DNA of 7,249 bases from Desulfobacterales bacterium (GTDB taxonomy: Bacteria; Desulfobacterota; Desulfobacteria; Desulfobacterales; SpSt-501): NCBI GenBank assembly GCA_025454275.1, contig JALOOS010000104.1:1-7249 (forward strand), written 5' to 3'. Positions 1-6,617 of this stretch are shown one piece after another (within the stretch, counting starts at the first letter, position 1; each line of letters begins with the position of its first letter). The position numbers and the translations under genes were made by a program. Under the pieces are notes generated by a model. It had not been told where the DNA came from. It searched no databases and saw only the letters and a program-made list of their open reading frames with translations.

Positions 1-719
1 AGATCGTCGGCGATGTTGACCTGGTGGAAGCCGAGGCGGCTGATCGCCTCGAGTTCGTCGACGACGCGCACGGGGCTGCGGTAGCGCACGCGCGCTCCCA
101 CCATTTTGCGGCCGACGCAGAAAATGCACTGGTGGGGGCAGCCGCGCGAGGTGGTCATGCTGATCGGCATCCCCAGGGCGCGGTAGCGGCCCAACGGCAG
201 CAGGTGGCGCGCCGGCGGCGGCAGCCGGTCCAGGGGGTCGATCAGCTTCCGGCGCGGCGCGATGCGGACGGCTCCGGTCGAGCGGCAGGCGGTTCCGTGG
301 ATGCCCGCCATCTTCCGGCCCGATGCCGCCGCCCGGGCCAGCGCAACGATGGTCCGCTCCCCTTCGCCGATCACGGCGACATCCAGCGCCGGGCAGGCGT
401 CCAGGGTCTCGCGGGCGGTAAAGCTGACGTGGGGGCCGCCCATGACCGTCACGATCCGAGGATCGATGCGCTTCACCTCCGCGAGCACCTCCATGGCGGA
501 GTAGACCGTCATGGTCACGGCCGTGGCACCGGCGAGGTGGGGCTTGAAGTCGGCGAGGAGCTCGGCCAGCCCCTCCGGGCTGTAGGGGTGGACCACGAGG
601 TCCAGGATCCGCACCTCGGCCCCGGCCTCCTCCAGGGCGGCGGCCAGGTAGGCCAGCCCCAGGGGCGGGGAGGGGGTTTCGGAGATGGGGTAGAAGGGGT
701 TGATCAGTAAAACGCGCAT
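1..719 (-). CDS. B12-binding-domain radical SAM protein, N-terminal part (cut by window edge)
   Basis: This minus-strand frame stays open from an ATG at 719 to the left edge, giving 239 complete codons and no stop. The N-terminus begins MRVLLINPFYP and continues PPLGLAYLAAALEEAG, the usual opening of the cobalamin-binding Rossmann-like domain in BchE-type radical SAM proteins. GGPHVS near residues 94-99 and VIGEGE near 117-122 are further hallmarks of that domain. The radical SAM cluster motif CPHQCIFC (Cys194, Cys198, Cys201; CxxxCxxC) should bind the [4Fe-4S] cluster that cleaves S-adenosylmethionine. The rest of the radical SAM barrel and the C-terminus lie outside the window, so substrate and reaction (methyl transfer, cyclisation or other) cannot be named. 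No Shine-Dalgarno sequence precedes the ATG; the 12 bases before it are pyrimidine-rich on this strand. The start is chosen because the protein begins exactly where the family normally does. A strong palindrome lies about 22 bases upstream. Family assignment is firm, specific function unknown. Confidence 0.9.
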   Translation of the reverse strand, partial: MRVLLINPFYPISETPSPPLGLAYLAAALEEAGAEVRILDLVVHPYSPEGLAELLADFKPHLAGATAVTMTVYSAMEVLAEVKRIDPRIVTVMGGPHVSFTARETLDACPALDVAVIGEGERTIVALARAAASGRKMAGIHGTACRSTGAVRIAPRRKLIDPLDRLPPPARHLLPLGRYRALGMPISMTTSRGCPHQCIFCVGRKMVGARVRYRSPVRVVDELEAISRLGFHQVNIADD

Positions 720-735
720 AAAAGGAAGAAGCCCG

Positions 736-768
736 AAAAAATAGGTCCTATAGGGCCTATAGGACCTA
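736..768 (-). terminator. Palindrome followed by T6: intrinsic terminator or attenuator candidate
   Basis: Positions 742-768 form a 27-bp palindrome: arms TAGGTCCTATAGG (742-754) and CCTATAGGACCTA (756-768) around one central base. Each arm contains CCTATAGG, itself palindromic, so the unit is two copies of an 8-bp palindrome one base apart. Read on the minus strand the stem runs straight into six T residues (741-736), the layout of a rho-independent terminator. It lies about 190 bases past the fhs stop but only 16 bases before the radical SAM start codon, so it could end fhs transcription, attenuate the radical SAM gene, or be a repeat or protein-binding site that happens to abut a T-run. 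The AT-rich stem is weaker than in textbook terminators. Confidence 0.5.
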
Positions 769-772
769 ATTC

Positions 773-890
773 GTGTCCAGCCGGAAACGGCGTCTTGCGG
801 CCCAGGCCTGCGTTCTCGCTCGCCGCAATCCTCGGCGTAGAACCACTACGCCTGCGGTTGCGGCATCGCTGCGGCCTTGCGGATGGACAC
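773..890. repeat. 118-bp imperfect inverted repeat, MITE- or REP-like element
   Basis: The ends are perfect inverted copies, GTGTCCA at 773-779 and TGGACAC at 884-890, and the pairing continues imperfectly inward (GTGTCCAGCCGGAAACGG against GTGTCCATCCGCAAGG). The middle holds a second cruciform: GCCGCAA (822-828) pairs with TTGCGGC (858-864), and inside it GGCGTAG (834-840) pairs with CTACGCC (846-852) around a 5-base loop. The flanks are TAATTC (767-772) and TAATCC (891-896), five of six bases alike, a possible target-site duplication or extended terminus. No credible gene fits: the open frame across it has no ribosome binding site and no family character. From memory, similar GTGTCCA-bounded repeats occur in many copies in Desulfobacterota genomes; this was not searched. 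Most likely a short non-autonomous mobile element or a REP-type palindrome. Confidence 0.6.
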
Positions 891-904
891 TAATCCAGTG
901 CGCG

Positions 905-933
905 AGGGGCCTGGGAGCGGGAACCAGGCCCCT
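905..933 (-). terminator. GC-rich hairpin after the fhs stop codon
   Basis: AGGGGCCTGG (905-914) pairs perfectly with CCAGGCCCCT (924-933) around a 9-base loop. It begins 25 bases past the fhs stop codon on the minus strand, the right place for a 3' end structure. No T-run follows on either strand, so it is not a classical intrinsic terminator. It could stabilise the fhs 3' end, act with Rho, or be another palindromic repeat. A weaker nested pairing, CTGAA (932-936) with TTCAG (947-951), lies between it and the stop codon. Confidence 0.4.
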
Positions 934-958
934 GAAGCCGCTGGGTTTCAGCGTTTGA

Positions 959-2722
959 CTAGAACAGCCCGGAGACCGCGCCGGTGTTCACGTCCACGTC
1001 GATGCGCCGGAAGGCCGGGTTGGAGCTCGTGCCCGGCATCAGGCTGATGGCGCCGGCGCAGGGGCAGAGGAACTTGGCGCCGGAGTAGATGAGGACATCG
1101 CGGATGGGAAGCGTCCACCCCTTGGGCACGCCCTTGATGACCGGGTCGTGGCTGAGGGAGAGGTGGGTCTTGACCATCATGGTGGCGAAGTCGGCGTACT
1201 TGGGATCGGACTCGAGCATCTTGGCCTTGGCCTCGGCCTCCGGCGTCCAGGAGACCCCGTCCGCCCCGTAGACCTCCTTGGCGATGGTGGCCACCCGGTC
1301 GCGCAGCTTCATCTCGATCGGGTAGAGGAACCTGAACTCGGTCTTGTCCTTGCAGGCGTCGATGACCGCATCGGCCAGCTCGAGCGCCCCCTCGCCGCCC
1401 TTCAGCCAGTGCTGGGACTCGGCGCAGCGCGCCCCGGCCGCCTCGGCCGCTTTCTTGACCAACTTCACCTCGGCGTCGGTGTCGGTGTGGAAGCGGTTGA
1501 TGCAGACCACCGGGTTCATGCCCGACTTGCGGATGACGTTGATCATGTGGACCATGTTGGCGCAGCCCTTCTCCACCAGGCCGAGGTCCTCCTTGGTGTA
1601 CTCCTCGGGCAGGGCCTTTCCGGCGACCACCTTGGGTCCGCCGCCGTGCATCTTGAGCGCGCGGATGGTGGCGGTCAGCACCGAGACATGGGGCTTCAAA
1701 CCGCTGAAGCGGCATTTCACGTTCCAGAACTTCTCGAAACCGATGTCGGCCGCGAAGCCGGACTCGGTCACGTGGTAGTCGAAGAGCTTCAGGCCGACCC
1801 GGTCGGCGATGATCGAGGACTGGCCCACGGCGATGTTGGCGAAGGGGCCCGCATGGACCATGCAGGGCTGGTACTCGGCCGTGCTCATGAGGGTGGGGTT
1901 GATGGTGTTGCGCATGAAGGCCGTCATGGCGTTGCCGACCTCGAGATCGCCCGTGGTGACGGGGTTGCCCTTGCGGTCGAAGGCCACGGTGATGCTGTTC
2001 AGCCGTTTCTTGAGGTCCGCGAGGTCGTTGGCCACGGCAAGGATGGCCATGCACTCGGAGCCGACCGCGATCCCGAAGCGGGACTGCATCATGTAGCCGT
2101 CCTGCCGGCCGCCGATCCCGATGATGATGTTGCGCAGGGCCTGGGCGCAGAAGTCCATGACCCAGCCCATCTCGATCCGGGTGGGGTCGACGTGGAGCCG
2201 CCGCATCCCGGTGAGCCGCGCGAGCTGCTCGTCGGTGTAGTTGCGCTCATGCTGCATGCGGGAGGTCAGGGCCACCATGGCGAGGTTGTGGGCGTTCATG
2301 ATGTCGTTGATGTCGCCGGTGAGCCCCAGGGAGAACTCGGTCATGGGGATGAGCAGCGCATTGCCGCCGCCCGCGGCCGTGCCCTTGACGTTCATGGTCG
2401 GCCCGCCCGAGGGCTGCCGCAGGGCGCCGCCGACATTCTTGCCGCGCTTGCCCAGCCCCTCCATCAGCCCCACGGAGGTGGTGCTCTTGCCCTCGCCCAG
2501 CGGGGTCGGGGTGATGGCGGTCACCTCGATGTACTTCCCGTCCGGCTTGTCCTTGAGGCGGTTGATGATCTTGAGGAAATCCATCTTCGCAAGCCGGCCC
2601 ATGGGGAGCATCTCGTCTTTTTTGAGCCCCAGCTTCTCCTGCCAATGCTCGGGGGTCGGCATCTTTTTCTCGGCAGCCTCGGAGATCTGCCAGTCGGCCA
2701 TCTTGGTCGCATCGTACGCCAT
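959..2722 (-). CDS. fhs: Formate-tetrahydrofolate ligase (10-formyl-THF synthetase), divergent form
   Basis: The product is 587 aa, somewhat longer than the roughly 560 aa of clostridial enzymes. This cytoplasmic enzyme joins formate to tetrahydrofolate using ATP, the entry step of the methyl branch of the Wood-Ljungdahl pathway and a source of 10-formyl-THF for purines. Visible landmarks are the nucleotide loop TPLGEGKST (73-81), the formyl-phosphate region LRQPS (101-105), HAGPFANIA (290-298), ADIGFEKF (325-332), TATIRALKMHGG (350-361), KTHLSLSHDP (518-527), LPIRDV (538-543) and the family C-terminus ending SGLF. Start: ATG at 2722 has AGGAGG nine bases upstream; a TTG 34 codons earlier has none. 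Oddities: family signature 1, normally G-x-KGGAAGGGY, reads NVKGTAAGGGN (111-121); the His of the usual LHFTGD/LHLTGD segment is Gly133; HGNSS is VGQSS (299-303). LRQPS and the later motifs resemble the eukaryotic C1-THF synthase domain more than the clostridial enzymes. Family is certain; unaltered kinetics is an assumption. Confidence 0.95.
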   Translation of the reverse strand: MAYDATKMADWQISEAAEKKMPTPEHWQEKLGLKKDEMLPMGRLAKMDFLKIINRLKDKPDGKYIEVTAITPTPLGEGKSTTSVGLMEGLGKRGKNVGGALRQPSGGPTMNVKGTAAGGGNALLIPMTEFSLGLTGDINDIMNAHNLAMVALTSRMQHERNYTDEQLARLTGMRRLHVDPTRIEMGWVMDFCAQALRNIIIGIGGRQDGYMMQSRFGIAVGSECMAILAVANDLADLKKRLNSITVAFDRKGNPVTTGDLEVGNAMTAFMRNTINPTLMSTAEYQPCMVHAGPFANIAVGQSSIIADRVGLKLFDYHVTESGFAADIGFEKFWNVKCRFSGLKPHVSVLTATIRALKMHGGGPKVVAGKALPEEYTKEDLGLVEKGCANMVHMINVIRKSGMNPVVCINRFHTDTDAEVKLVKKAAEAAGARCAESQHWLKGGEGALELADAVIDACKDKTEFRFLYPIEMKLRDRVATIAKEVYGADGVSWTPEAEAKAKMLESDPKYADFATMMVKTHLSLSHDPVIKGVPKGWTLPIRDVLIYSGAKFLCPCAGAISLMPGTSSNPAFRRIDVDVNTGAVSGLF

Positions 2723-2731
2723 CGGTGGGTC

Positions 2732-2737
2732 CCTCCT
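2732..2737 (-). promoter_or_regulatory. Ribosome binding site fixing the fhs start
   Basis: The minus strand reads AAGGAGGG here, with the AGGAGG core nine bases before the ATG at 2722. It is a near-ideal Shine-Dalgarno sequence and decides for the protein beginning MAYDATK over the in-frame TTG 34 codons upstream. Confidence 0.85.
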
Positions 2738-2773
2738 TTTTGGGTTGTGGTGGTGAGTTGGTGCCGAGTGATA

Positions 2774-2804
2774 ACCGTTAAATTTTAAATATTTGCCTTT
2801 AACA
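2774..2804 (-). promoter_or_regulatory. AT-rich patch with inverted repeat upstream of fhs
   Basis: The 107-base gap between the ABC transporter stop and the fhs start contains a run of almost pure A/T in otherwise GC-rich DNA. GTTAAA (2777-2782) and TTTAAC (2798-2803) form an inverted repeat 15 bases apart. On the minus strand TAAAAT (2787-2782) matches five of six bases of a sigma70 -10 box, but no good -35 box sits at the right distance. Reading: a promoter with an operator-like site for fhs, some 50 bases before its start codon. No terminator hairpin is visible after the transporter genes, so read-through from them is also possible. Confidence 0.35.
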
Positions 2805-2829
2805 TCGACGATTCCGTTTGGCAAGAGAT

Positions 2830-4821
2830 TTATTCCCCCGGCGCCGGGGCCGCCCCGGGCTCGATCTGGTGCAGGCGGTAATAAAACCCCTTGAGCGCCA
2901 TCAGCTCAGGGTGCGAGCCGGATTCGATGATCCGCCCGCGGTTCATGACGAGGATGCGGTCGGCGTGCCGCACGGTGGAGAGGCGGTGGGCGACGACCAG
3001 GGCCGTGCGCTGCTGCATCAGCCGGGAGAGGGCTTCCTGGACGAGGCGCTCCGTCTGGGAGTCGATGGCGGAGGTGGCCTCGTCGAAGAGGATCAGCTGG
3101 GGGTTGCGCGCAAAGGCCCGCGCGATGGCGATCAACTGGCGTTCGCCGCTCGATACCAGGCTGCCGCCCTCGCCGAGTTCGGTGTCGAGTCCCTGGGGCA
3201 GCCGGGCCACGAGCCGCTCCAGGTTGGCGGCGGCGATGACGGCTGCGACCCGGTCCGGGTCGGCCGCAGGGGCGCCCTCGAAGATGTTGCGCCGGATGGT
3301 GCCCGAGAAGAGCAGCGGCTCCTGCATGACCATGGCGAGTTTGTCCCGGAAGGCGGCGGCGGGAAGGGTGCGCAGGTCGCGGCCGTTGAGGAGCACCGCG
3401 CCGGCCGTCGGGTCGTAGAGGCGCGGGACGAGGTTGATGAGGGAGCTCTTGCCGGCGCCGGTCGGCCCCACCACGGCCAGGGTCTGACCCCGAATGAGCT
3501 CGAAGGAGACCGACCGGAGGACGGTCTCGCCGGCTACGTAGGCGAAGTCGACCCGGTCGAAGCCAAGCGATTGGATCTCACCGAGCCCCGCCGCTTCCGC
3601 CGGGGGCCGGGGCAGGCGGGTGCGGTTGTCCAGCACCTGGAAAATGCGTTCGGCCGAGGCCATGGCGTTCTGCAGGATGTTGTACTTTTCGGCGAGATCC
3701 CTGAGCGGCCGGAAGAACATCCGGATGTAGGCCGTGAAGGCCACCAGCGCCCCTAAGCTGAGGCTCTGCTCCAGCACCCGCTCGCCGCCGTACCAGATGA
3801 TCAAGGCGAGCGAGAGGACGGCGAGCACCTCGATCAGGGGCATGAAGACCGCCAGCACCCGGATCTGGCGCATCCCGGCCAGGTAGTTTTCGTGGTTGAG
3901 CGCGGCGAAGCGTCTGTGGTTGTCGGCCTCCCGGCCGAAGAGCTGGATCACCCGCATCCCGCCGATGGTTTCGGCGAAGCGGGAATTGATTTCGGCCACC
4001 TGCACGCGCAGGATGCGGAAGATGTCCCGGGCCCGGCGCGAAAAGAGGATCGAGGCGGCGACCACCACCGGGATCACCGCGAAGGTGACGAGGGCGAGCC
4101 GCCAGTTCAAGACCAGCATCACGGCGGCGATCCCGGCGAGGAGCACGAGGTCCTTGAAGAGGAAGGAGACGAAGGAGGTGAAGAGCTCGTACATGTTCTG
4201 GACGTCGCTCGTCAGCCGCGTCACCAGGCGCCCGACGGGGTGGCGGGTGAAGAACTCGAGTGCGAGGTCCTGGACGTGGGCGAAGAGCTGCAGGCGCAGA
4301 TCGTGCATGATCCGCTGGCCGGTCGCCTCCATCACCAGCGCCTGGGCGAAGTTCAGGGCGAAGCCGGCGGCCGACATGAGGACGAAGAGCAGGGTCACCC
4401 CCATCAGCCCGGCGAGATCCCCGCCCCGCAGCAGGGCGAGATCGGCCGGCTCCAGCTGCGGCAGGTCCGCATAGGCGATCTCCGCCGCCCCCTCCCGCAC
4501 CGCGATCAGCTCCGGGTATTTCGCCGCCGCGGCCGCGGCCGCGGGATCGGCGAGGTCGATCACCAGGCGGCGCCCGCCCGCCGGCTCCTCCGGGCGGTTC
4601 CGGGCGGCCGCTTCGCGACCGGGGACGATGTAGCGGTCGATAGCGATCTTGGTCAGAAGCGGGAGCGCCAGGTCGAGGAGGGTGATCAGCAGCACCAGGG
4701 CCACCGATCCGGCCAGCAGCCGCCGGTGCGGGCGGGCCAGCGGGCCGAGGCGGCCGAGCAGGCTGAAATCGTACGCCTTGCCCAGCCGGGCCTCTTCAAA
4801 GTCGCCGTAATCCGTCGGCAT
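2830..4821 (-). CDS. ABC exporter half-transporter, BmrD/MdlB-like subunit with extracytoplasmic insert
   Basis: The 663-aa product is an inner-membrane export half-transporter: six membrane segments (about 34-57, 138-160, 218-240, 241-262, 322-346, 352-372) then an ATPase domain. ATPase motifs are A-loop Tyr428, Walker A GPTGAGKSS (452-460), Q-loop Gln500, signature VSSGE (556-560), Walker B LILFDE with catalytic Glu581, and switch His612. The signature departs from LSGGQ, so this subunit contributes the poor half of one ATP site while keeping the catalytic base of the other. Between membrane segments 1 and 2 is an insert of about 75 residues (62-136) including an Ala-rich stretch; Bacillus BmrD (also about 670 aa) has a comparable extracellular domain. 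Start: ATG at 4821 has GGAGGA eight bases upstream and overlaps the preceding gene by 26 bases; extending the frame further adds about 90 low-complexity residues that are a shadow of that gene. The partner is the upstream gene. Substrate unknown: drugs, lipids or peptides are all possible. Confidence 0.93.
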   Translation of the reverse strand: MPTDYGDFEEARLGKAYDFSLLGRLGPLARPHRRLLAGSVALVLLITLLDLALPLLTKIAIDRYIVPGREAAARNRPEEPAGGRRLVIDLADPAAAAAAAKYPELIAVREGAAEIAYADLPQLEPADLALLRGGDLAGLMGVTLLFVLMSAAGFALNFAQALVMEATGQRIMHDLRLQLFAHVQDLALEFFTRHPVGRLVTRLTSDVQNMYELFTSFVSFLFKDLVLLAGIAAVMLVLNWRLALVTFAVIPVVVAASILFSRRARDIFRILRVQVAEINSRFAETIGGMRVIQLFGREADNHRRFAALNHENYLAGMRQIRVLAVFMPLIEVLAVLSLALIIWYGGERVLEQSLSLGALVAFTAYIRMFFRPLRDLAEKYNILQNAMASAERIFQVLDNRTRLPRPPAEAAGLGEIQSLGFDRVDFAYVAGETVLRSVSFELIRGQTLAVVGPTGAGKSSLINLVPRLYDPTAGAVLLNGRDLRTLPAAAFRDKLAMVMQEPLLFSGTIRRNIFEGAPAADPDRVAAVIAAANLERLVARLPQGLDTELGEGGSLVSSGERQLIAIARAFARNPQLILFDEATSAIDSQTERLVQEALSRLMQQRTALVVAHRLSTVRHADRILVMNRGRIIESGSHPELMALKGFYYRLHQIEPGAAPAPGE

Positions 4822-6568
4822 CGTAGCTCTCCTCCATCTCCTGCAGCCGGCAGGTGTCGGCGTAGTAGCGGCTCGCCTGCAGGAGCTCCTCGTGGCGCCC
4901 GGCATGGGTGATGCGCCCCTCTTCCACAACGACGATGCGGTCGGCGAAGCGCACGGCCGAGATCCGGTGCGAGACGATGACGAGGGTGTGGGACCCGGCG
5001 CGGCGCCGCAGGTGGGAGACGATGGCGGCGCCGGTGGCGAAGTCCACCTGGCTGATGGGGTCGTCGAGGACCAGCACCGGGGCGCCTGCAAGCAGGCAGC
5101 GCGCCAGGGCCACCCGCTGCTTCTGCCCGCCCGACAGCATGACCCCGCGCTCGCCGACCACCGTGTCGAACCCCTGGGGAAAGCCCCGCACCGTTTCGGT
5201 CAGCTCCGCCTCGCGCACCGCCTCGGCCAGCCGCTCCGCGCTTACCGCGGGGTCGCCGAAGGCGATGTTGTCGCGGATCGTCCCGGAGAAAAGAAACGGC
5301 TCCTGGGGCATGACGGCGATCCGCCGGCGCAGCTCCTCCAGGCACACCTCGCGGGCATCCACGCCCCCGATCCGCAGGCGCCCCGCGCTCGGGTCGTAGA
5401 GCCGGGGGATCAGGCCGGCCAGGGTGCTCTTGCCGCTTCCGGGGGGGCCGACGATGCCGAGGACCGCGCCGGGGGCGATCTCAAGATCGATCCCCTCCAG
5501 GGCCGGCGCGCCGGGGGCACCGGCGGCATCGCGGTAGGCGAATCCGACCTGTTCGAAAACGATGGCCGCACCCCCCGCCGGGAGCGGGGTGCAGGGGGCG
5601 GGGCTGCGGATCTCCGGGCCGACCGATAGGATCGCCTGGACCCGGTCGAGGGAGGCCCGTCCGCGCTGGATCAGGTTGGTCACCCAGCCGAGGGCCATCA
5701 TCGGCCAGGTCAAAAGCGCCAGGTAGCTGATGAAGGCCACGAAATCCCCCGGCGTCAGGGTGAGCAGGATCGTCTGCCGCCCGCCGTAGACCAGGACGAG
5801 GGCCATGCTCAGGTTGGTGAAGAGGGTCATCATCGGGAAGAAGGCCCCCGTGACCTTCACGAGCTTCAAGTTCTCCGCCACGTAGGCCTGGGAGGCGGCG
5901 CGCACCTGCTCCAGTTCGGCGGCCTTGCGGTTGTGGGCCTTGATCAGGCGGATGCCGGCCATGCGCTCGCGCACGGCCTCGGTGAGCGTCGAGAAGGAGG
6001 CCTGGACCGACTGGTAGCGCCGGTGCATCCGGCGGCTGAAAAACCGGGTGCCGAAAGCGATCATGGGCATGGGAATCAGGACGATCCCGGTCAGGGCCGG
6101 GTCGATCGCGAGCATGAAGCCGACCGCGGCCGTCCCCATCACTACGGCGTCGTTCAGGGCGACCAGCCCCATTCCGGCCGCCATCCGGATCTGCTGGATG
6201 TCGTTGGTGGCATGGGCCATCAGGTCCCCGGTGCGGGTGCGGTCGAAATAGGCGGCCGAGAGGGTCTGCAGGTGGGCGAAGAGCCGGTCGCGCAGCCCCT
6301 CCTCGACCCGGCGCGAGGTGCCGAGGAGACAGATGCGCCAGACGTACCGGAAGAGGCCGATCAGCACGGCGATGGCCGCAATCGCCAGGGCATAAACCGC
6401 CATGTCCCCCGGTGCGGCCCGCAGCAGGGTGAGATCGTCGATCGCCCATTTGATGACCAGGGGCACCACCAGCTGCAGGATGTCCACGAGGATCAGGCTG
6501 AGCATTCCGACGAGGATGCGGAGGCGGTTCTCGGCGAAATAGGGGGTGATGAGTGCCATCGATGCCAT
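4796..6568 (-). CDS. ABC exporter half-transporter, BmrC/MdlA-like subunit
   Basis: The 590-aa product has six membrane segments (about 18-39, 56-75, 132-153, 158-177, 242-265, 273-296) and a C-terminal ATPase domain. Motifs: A-loop Tyr345, Walker A GPPGSGKST (374-382), Q-loop Gln422, intact signature LSGGQ (478-482), Walker B VLVLDD (498-503) and switch His534. The residue after the Walker B Asp, normally the catalytic Glu, is Asp503. The same Glu-to-Asp change marks the degenerate-site subunit of heterodimeric exporters such as MdlA. Length and motif pattern fit BmrC (about 585 aa). It pairs with the next gene, which starts inside its last 26 bases, so translation is probably coupled and subunits made in equal amounts. 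Start: ATG at 6568 has GGAG four bases upstream, slightly close; a second in-frame ATG at 6559, three codons on, has it 13 bases away and cannot be excluded. It is the first gene of its operon, facing the divergent ribonuclease gene. Confidence 0.93.
   Translation of the reverse strand: MASMALITPYFAENRLRILVGMLSLILVDILQLVVPLVIKWAIDDLTLLRAAPGDMAVYALAIAAIAVLIGLFRYVWRICLLGTSRRVEEGLRDRLFAHLQTLSAAYFDRTRTGDLMAHATNDIQQIRMAAGMGLVALNDAVVMGTAAVGFMLAIDPALTGIVLIPMPMIAFGTRFFSRRMHRRYQSVQASFSTLTEAVRERMAGIRLIKAHNRKAAELEQVRAASQAYVAENLKLVKVTGAFFPMMTLFTNLSMALVLVYGGRQTILLTLTPGDFVAFISYLALLTWPMMALGWVTNLIQRGRASLDRVQAILSVGPEIRSPAPCTPLPAGGAAIVFEQVGFAYRDAAGAPGAPALEGIDLEIAPGAVLGIVGPPGSGKSTLAGLIPRLYDPSAGRLRIGGVDAREVCLEELRRRIAVMPQEPFLFSGTIRDNIAFGDPAVSAERLAEAVREAELTETVRGFPQGFDTVVGERGVMLSGGQKQRVALARCLLAGAPVLVLDDPISQVDFATGAAIVSHLRRRAGSHTLVIVSHRISAVRFADRIVVVEEGRITHAGRHEELLQASRYYADTCRLQEMEESYDADGLRRL
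4830..4835 (-). promoter_or_regulatory. Ribosome binding site of the second ABC subunit, inside the first
   Basis: The minus strand reads GGAGGA eight bases before the ATG at 4821, within the coding sequence for the first subunit's C-terminal tail (around its EMEES residues). It fixes the start at MPTDYGDF and explains efficient restart of translation across the 26-base overlap. Confidence 0.8.
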
Positions 6569-6617
6569 GGGTCTCCGCTGCGGGCGCCGGCTGTTGAGGG
6601 AGCGTGGCGCCAACCGG

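Noticed and set aside
24..710. Plus-strand open frame opposite the radical SAM gene
   Set aside because: The minus strand encodes a clear B12/radical SAM protein with CxxxCxxC; the plus-strand frame is compositional noise.
773..958. 61-codon open frame between fhs and the radical SAM gene
   Set aside because: It starts exactly at the end of the inverted repeat, runs through the repeat, and has no ribosome binding site or protein character. It is likely an artefact of the repeat.
720..958. Repeat cluster considered as a CRISPR array
   Set aside because: There are no regularly spaced direct repeats with unique spacers. The structures are different inverted repeats, and no cas genes are present.
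948..2054. 368-codon minus-strand frame inside fhs
   Set aside because: It is an alternative reading frame of fhs, Arg/Gly/His-rich with no recognisable domain.
1148..2788. 546-codon open frame on the plus strand opposite fhs
   Set aside because: It is antisense to a certain fhs gene in GC-rich DNA, has Gly/Asp/His/Val-rich low-complexity composition and shows no family motif. Several other plus-strand frames (2818-3756, 3892-4911, 4892-5629, 5933-6787) are shadows of the same kind.
2723..2824. 34-codon N-terminal extension of fhs from a TTG
   Set aside because: It has no Shine-Dalgarno sequence, passes through the AT-rich regulatory-looking patch, and there is a strong AGGAGG before the ATG at 2722.
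4822..5091. 90-residue N-terminal extension of the second ABC subunit
   Set aside because: The added residues are Ser/Pro/Arg-rich and lie wholly inside the ATPase domain coding region of the first subunit. The ATG at 4821 has its own good ribosome binding site.
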